A DNA stretch of 8,894 bases, taken from positions 1-8,894 of the forward strand of contig CAILKA010000420.1 in assembly GCA_903834645.1 (NCBI GenBank), in the 5' to 3' direction. Of this stretch, positions 6,085-8,894 are shown piece by piece. Both the position numbers and the translations under genes were made by a program. The DNA comes from an uncultured beta proteobacterium. GTDB taxonomy: Bacteria; Pseudomonadota; Gammaproteobacteria; Burkholderiales; Burkholderiaceae_C. The notes below the pieces were generated by a model that saw nothing but the letters and a program-made list of their open reading frames with translations, ran no database searches and was not told the DNA's origin. Positions within the stretch are counted from its first letter, which is position 1, and each line of letters starts with the position of its first letter.

Positions 6085-7495
6085 CGCCCGACGACTTCTG
6101 CCCGGCGCAGCCCTCCACGCGGATGAGCTTGGCCAGCAGCACCCCGGCATCGATCGTGCCGAGGACGTCGATCTCGCGCCCGGCGGCCAGGCAGGAAGCG
6201 GTGCCGCGCACATAGATGGCGGTCTTCGGGTCGACCGTCAGGCTCGTCGTGCCCGCGGTCGCGCCCGGGCCGCGCAGCGACTGCACCTGGACCACGAGCC
6301 GGCCATCGCTGCCCACCGCACTGACCTTGCCCTCGAGCGCCGCAAAAGCAGCGAGCGGTGACTTCTCGCGCTCCTTCGAGCTGGCCGCGCCCTCGACCTG
6401 CACGCGCGTGGCCACCACGCGTGCGCTGGCGCCCGTGCCCGAGACCGTGCCCGAGAACTCGATCCTCACGCCGGCGGCCAGATCGCTCGACTGGCCGTGC
6501 GAGAACCTGGCCCCTGCGACGTCGACGACCACCGTGTTCGAGCCGGGCAGGAAGTTGGCCTCCTCGACGGCCACCGTCACGAGGGACCCCTGCACCGCCA
6601 CGACCTTGCCTTCGCCCTTGGCCAGGCCCGTGACCATGGGCATGGCGCTGCCCGCCGCAGGCTTGACCTCCACGACGAGCGTCGTGACGGTGATGGGGGC
6701 CGATGTGGTGGCGCCCGGCGTCACGACGCCCTTGGCCTCGATGCGGTCTCCCGCCTTGACGTCGGCCAGCGTGAGCGGGGCACCGGACGGGCTGGCGACC
6801 ACGCCTGCGGGGGCGAGCTTGACGACCGTGGCCGGTCCCAGGCGCGGGTCGTCCACGGTGATCGTCTGCGCGGCTGTGTCCACGCTCTTGACGGTCCCCT
6901 TGGCCTCGGCGAACTGGCGCACGAACTTCTGGAAGGCCTCGGCCGCGCGCGGCATCCGCACCGACGGCGTGACCAGGCCCGTGGCGGGGTCGTAAGTGAA
7001 CTTCTCGAGGTCGAAATCGAAGACGAACTGCGTGCCGCTCGTGGCATCGAGCTCGATGTCGCGCACGCGCAGCACGAACTCCGTGCCCGTGGCGGCGAAC
7101 TTGGCATTCGTCGTCGTGGTGCCGTCTTTCGAGACGAGCTGCACCGTGTTGTCCATCGTCACCACCACCTGGCGGTAGATGCCGGCCGGCACCGTCACGG
7201 TCGACACGAACTGGCCCACGGCCGCTAGCGACGCCAGGTTCACGGCAACCGGTGCTGCGCTGGCATCGAGCAGGACCACCTCGGCTCCGGCGCCGTCCAG
7301 GGCCGTGATGCGACGGATCGACACCCACACCTTCGAGTAGGCCAGGGTGAGGTTGTCGGTGAGGTAGGTCTGCACCGTGACCATCTGCGGGCGTGCAGCC
7401 TGGGGGGCCGGCGGTTCGCCGCCGCCGCAGGCGGCCAGCAGGGCAAGGCACGAGGTGAAAGCCAGGGCGCCCAGGCGCGCGAGGGTGGAAGACAT
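6080..7495 (-). CDS. Lipoprotein with DUF4382-like domain and three DUF5666-like repeats
   Basis: Starting at the ATG at 7495, the product is 471 residues. It begins with a lipoprotein signal ending L-A-A-C-G-G-G (acylated Cys23), so it is probably anchored in the envelope. An alternative ATG lies 12 bases upstream (7507). I prefer 7495 because GGAG lies 6 bases before it, inside the would-be extension. Residues about 37-180 resemble DUF4382: V-Q-T-Y-L-T-D, then K-V-W-V-S-I-R-R-I, then V-P-A-G-I-Y-R-Q-V-V-V. Three beta-rich repeats follow, at about 199-278, 294-369 and 387-463. Each opens with G-x-V-x-(S/A)-V and closes with G-x-x-I-(E/D)-x-x-G-x-V/I, as in DUF5666. Two cysteines near the C-terminus could form a disulfide. 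The role is unknown; surface binding or a structural role is a guess. The gene converges on the YbaK gene with 6 bases between stops. Confidence 0.88.
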   Translation of the reverse strand: MSSTLARLGALAFTSCLALLAACGGGEPPAPQAARPQMVTVQTYLTDNLTLAYSKVWVSIRRITALDGAGAEVVLLDASAAPVAVNLASLAAVGQFVSTVTVPAGIYRQVVVTMDNTVQLVSKDGTTTTNAKFAATGTEFVLRVRDIELDATSGTQFVFDFDLEKFTYDPATGLVTPSVRMPRAAEAFQKFVRQFAEAKGTVKSVDTAAQTITVDDPRLGPATVVKLAPAGVVASPSGAPLTLADVKAGDRIEAKGVVTPGATTSAPITVTTLVVEVKPAAGSAMPMVTGLAKGEGKVVAVQGSLVTVAVEEANFLPGSNTVVVDVAGARFSHGQSSDLAAGVRIEFSGTVSGTGASARVVATRVQVEGAASSKEREKSPLAAFAALEGKVSAVGSDGRLVVQVQSLRGPGATAGTTSLTVDPKTAIYVRGTASCLAAGREIDVLGTIDAGVLLAKLIRVEGCAGQKSSGG

Positions 7496-7517
7496 CAGGG
7501 ACTCCATCGGGAGCGGA

Positions 7518-7534
7518 GGAGGGCGCAGCCCTCC
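7518..7534 (-). promoter_or_regulatory. Hairpin in the presumed leader of the DUF4382-type lipoprotein gene
   Basis: GGAGGGC (7518-7524), loop GCA (7525-7527) and GCCCTCC (7528-7534) form a perfect 7-bp stem with a 3-base loop. On the transcribed minus strand it lies about 22 bases before the start at 7495 and holds a GGAGG in its 5' arm. It may affect translation or message stability. No regulator or ligand can be inferred. Confidence 0.3.
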
Positions 7535-7558
7535 ATCCGGAGACCGACGATGCTAGCG

Positions 7559-7577
7559 AAAACCCGCAGCCGCGGGT
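7559..7577 (-). terminator. Possible Rho-independent terminator downstream of the VanZ-like gene
   Basis: Read on the minus strand, ACCCGC, loop GGCT, GCGGGT forms a 6-bp stem running directly into TTTT (one T in the stem). It lies about 100 bases past the VanZ-like stop, oriented to end that transcript before the DUF4382-type gene. The T-run is short. The adjoining TTTACA on the same strand could instead be a -35 box, but no good -10 follows. The rest of the gap 7496-7677 shows nothing clear. Confidence 0.35.
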
Positions 7578-7677
7578 GTAAAGAATCCTGTCTGCGCGCA
7601 ACCCGGCCGCACCGGTCGTGACAGGCTGGGCAGCCGGATCGGGCAGCCGGCGGGGTGCCGACGCCGCGTGCTTCCCG

Positions 7678-8085
7678 TCAGTCCGACCGGCCGGAGGCGG
7701 GCGGGCTGTCCCGGGGCTCGGCTTTGCGTGCGAGCAGCCAGGCCAGCATCGTGCCGCCCAACGCGCCCAGCAGGTCGGCGATGAAGTCCGCCGGGTCGGC
7801 CTGGCGCGAGGGCACCAGGGACTGCAGCCCCTCGATGGCTGCGCCCAGCACCACGAGCAGCGTGAGCACCAGCAAAGCGCCGCGCAGCGTCGCGCGCAGC
7901 GCCAGCACCCCGACCACGCCCAGCGCAGCGAAGGCCAGCAGGTGGTCGAGCTTGTCCCATCCGGTTCCGCCCGGTGCGCGCGGGGCCGGCAACAATGCGA
8001 CCACGAGGGTCACCACGCACAGCGCCACAAACACGGCCAGCCAGCCGCGGCGGGCTCGTGGGCCGAGCAAGTAGTCACGCAGCAT
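7678..8085 (-). CDS. VanZ-like family membrane protein
   Basis: From the ATG at 8085 the product is 135 residues with four hydrophobic segments (about 14-33, 47-63, 69-84 and 102-119), as in compact VanZ-like proteins. Conserved polar positions of the family are visible: D44-K-L-D-H48 at the start of the second segment, E85-x2-Q88, and P92-S-R-x-A-D-P-x-D-x2-A-D-L-L-G leading into the last segment. The usual Asn before the final L-G appears as Asp or Ala here. The prototype VanZ confers low-level teicoplanin resistance, but most chromosomal homologues have no known function, so resistance should not be inferred. The frame is open to an upstream ATG at 8151, but those 22 extra residues are Arg/Pro-rich and lie in the divergent promoter region, so 8085 is preferred. 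The ribosome site is weak. The tail (120-135) is polar and Ser/Pro-rich. Confidence 0.85.
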   Translation of the reverse strand: MLRDYLLGPRARRGWLAVFVALCVVTLVVALLPAPRAPGGTGWDKLDHLLAFAALGVVGVLALRATLRGALLVLTLLVVLGAAIEGLQSLVPSRQADPADFIADLLGALGGTMLAWLLARKAEPRDSPPASGRSD

Positions 8086-8105
8086 GGTCCGCAGTTTAGG
8101 CCAGG

Positions 8106-8117
8106 GGCGGGCCCGCC
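8106..8117. repeat. Perfect 12-bp palindrome in the VanZ-like/glpK divergent gap
   Basis: GGCGGGCCCGCC equals its own reverse complement and lies in the 104-bp gap between two divergently transcribed genes, where an operator could act. Being all G/C in a GC-rich genome, it could easily be chance. Confidence 0.25.
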
Positions 8118-8142
8118 GTGGCGCGCGTGGACGGCCGGTTTC

Positions 8143-8169
8143 TTGCCACAATCGACCGGACAGCCGAAT
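8143..8169 (+). promoter_or_regulatory. Weak promoter candidate for glpK
   Basis: TTGCCA (8143-8148, 5 of 6 to TTGACA) is followed at 15 bases by CCGAAT (8164-8169, 3 of 6 to TATAAT). The spacing is short and the -10 poor. CACAAT at 8147-8152 is an alternative -10 without a good -35. The true glpK promoter should lie in this gap, but its position is not settled. Confidence 0.2.
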
Positions 8170-8189
8170 CGGACGCCGGAGCGCCGCGC

Positions 8190-8894
8190 ATGACCCACCT
8201 CCTTGCCCTGGACCAGGGCACCTCCAGTTCGCGCAGCATCGTCTTCGATGCGCGCGGGCGCATCGTCGCGATGGCGCAGCGCGAGTTTCGCCAGATCTAC
8301 CCGCAGCCGGGCTGGGTGGAGCACGACGCCCACGAGATCTGGCAGACGCAGCTCGACACCGCGCGCCAGGCGCTTGAGCGCGCAGGGCTCACCGGGCGCG
8401 ACATCACGGCCCTGGGCATCACGAACCAGCGCGAGACCACGGTGGTGTGGAACCGGCGCACGGGAGAGCCGATCCACCACGCCATCGTCTGGCAGGACCG
8501 CCGCGGCGAGCCCGACTGCGTGGCGCTGCGCGAGGCCGGCCACGCGCAGGCGATCCGCCGCGCCACGGGGCTCGTGGTGGACTCCTACTTCTCCGCCACG
8601 AAGCTGCGCTGGCTGCTCGACACCGTGCCGGGTGCACGCGAGATGGCCGAGCGCGGCGAGCTCGCCTTCGGCACCATCGATGCGTGGCTGCTGTGGAAGC
8701 TCACGGGCGGGGCCGTGCATGCCACCGACGTGACGAACGCATCGCGCACGATGCTCTACGACATCCGCGCCAACCGCTGGGATGCGCAGCTGCTCGAGCT
8801 GCTGCGCGTGCCCCCGGCCGTGCTGCCCGAGGTGCGGCCCTCCAGCCATGTCTACGGGGCCTGCGACCCCACGCTGCTGGGCCACGCGATCCCG
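8190..8894 (+). CDS. glpK: Glycerol kinase, N-terminal 235 residues (cut by window edge)
   Basis: The product is the N-terminal, roughly half-length part of a FGGY-family carbohydrate kinase matching glycerol kinase, which phosphorylates glycerol to sn-glycerol 3-phosphate with ATP in the cytoplasm. The ATP/phosphate loop D8-Q-G-T-S-S-S-R is at the start. Glycerol-contacting residues are in place: R81-E82 in I-T-N-Q-R-E-T, W101 in I-V-W-Q-D-R-R, and Y133 in S-Y-F-S-A-T-K. The F-G-T-I-D-A-W-L-L-W-K-L-T-G block (160-173) and the T-D-V-T-N-A-S-R-T-M block (179-188) are also typical. The family is usually about 500 residues, so the C-terminal half, including the aspartate near position 245, lies beyond the window. 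The start is supported by GGAG at 8178-8181, 8 bases before the ATG. It is divergent from the VanZ-like gene; its usual partners (glpF, glpD, glpR) are not visible here. Confidence 0.96.
   Translation, partial: MTHLLALDQGTSSSRSIVFDARGRIVAMAQREFRQIYPQPGWVEHDAHEIWQTQLDTARQALERAGLTGRDITALGITNQRETTVVWNRRTGEPIHHAIVWQDRRGEPDCVALREAGHAQAIRRATGLVVDSYFSATKLRWLLDTVPGAREMAERGELAFGTIDAWLLWKLTGGAVHATDVTNASRTMLYDIRANRWDAQLLELLRVPPAVLPEVRPSSHVYGACDPTLLGHAIP

Noticed and set aside
4645..6213. 522-codon minus-strand open frame
   Set aside because: It lies antisense to the HD-GYP and YbaK genes, both of which have clear motifs. Long antisense frames are expected in GC-rich DNA, and its translation shows no recognisable domain.
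6216..6995. 259-codon plus-strand open frame
   Set aside because: It is antisense to the DUF4382-type lipoprotein. The Thr/Ser/Val/Ala composition is the mirror of a beta-rich gene, not an independent protein.
6006..7601. 531-codon minus-strand open frame
   Set aside because: It overlaps the DUF4382-type lipoprotein gene in another frame of the same strand. Its product is Arg/Gly/His-rich without motifs, whereas the lipoprotein frame has a lipobox and repeats.
7678..8085. VanZ-like gene as an antibiotic-resistance determinant
   Set aside because: There is no vanHAX-type cluster nearby, and chromosomal VanZ-like proteins are widespread without known resistance roles.
8010..8885. 291-codon minus-strand open frame
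   Set aside because: It is antisense to glpK, whose kinase motifs are unambiguous.

Overview
The window is very GC-rich, with G/C-biased third codon positions, short gaps between genes and no tRNA, rRNA, insertion sequence or CRISPR. Together with the gene types, this suggests a chromosomal segment of a beta-proteobacterium, most likely of the order Burkholderiales. That placement is an inference; no marker gene is present to confirm it. Eight genes are supported, plus a few weak regulatory or hairpin candidates. No gene-free stretch exceeds 300 bases.

Region 1 (1-2890, minus strand) is a two-gene operon joined by an ATGA stop/start overlap. The first gene encodes an outer-membrane-type lipoprotein with a PDZ-like segment and what looks like a degenerate M48 metallopeptidase region lacking HEXXH. 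The second encodes an exported protein cut by the window edge. It has three cysteine-bounded helical units with a recurring W-x-x-A-[AV]-E-x-C ending, then an Ala/Thr/Pro-rich linker, then MORN repeats at an exact 23-residue period. This pair is the least conventional part of the window.

Region 2 (2933-6073, plus strand) holds a small cysteine-rich protein (possible metal or Fe-S binder), an unrecognised 175-residue protein, a GAF + HD-GYP protein (probable cyclic-di-GMP phosphodiesterase) and, 13 bases downstream, a YbaK/EbsC-type protein (probable aminoacyl-tRNA deacylase). The last two are probably co-transcribed.

Region 3 (6080-8085, minus strand) holds a lipoprotein with an N-terminal DUF4382-like domain and three DUF5666-like beta repeats, and upstream of it a VanZ-like membrane protein. 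The lipoprotein converges on the YbaK gene, and the two stop codons lie inside one short inverted repeat.

Region 4 (8190-8894, plus strand) is the first 235 codons of glycerol kinase (glpK), transcribed divergently from the VanZ-like gene and cut by the right edge.

The genes do not form one obvious pathway. The possible functional units are the cell-envelope pair in region 1 and the signalling/translation-quality pair HD-GYP/YbaK in region 2. All family assignments come from motifs read by eye, not from database searches.
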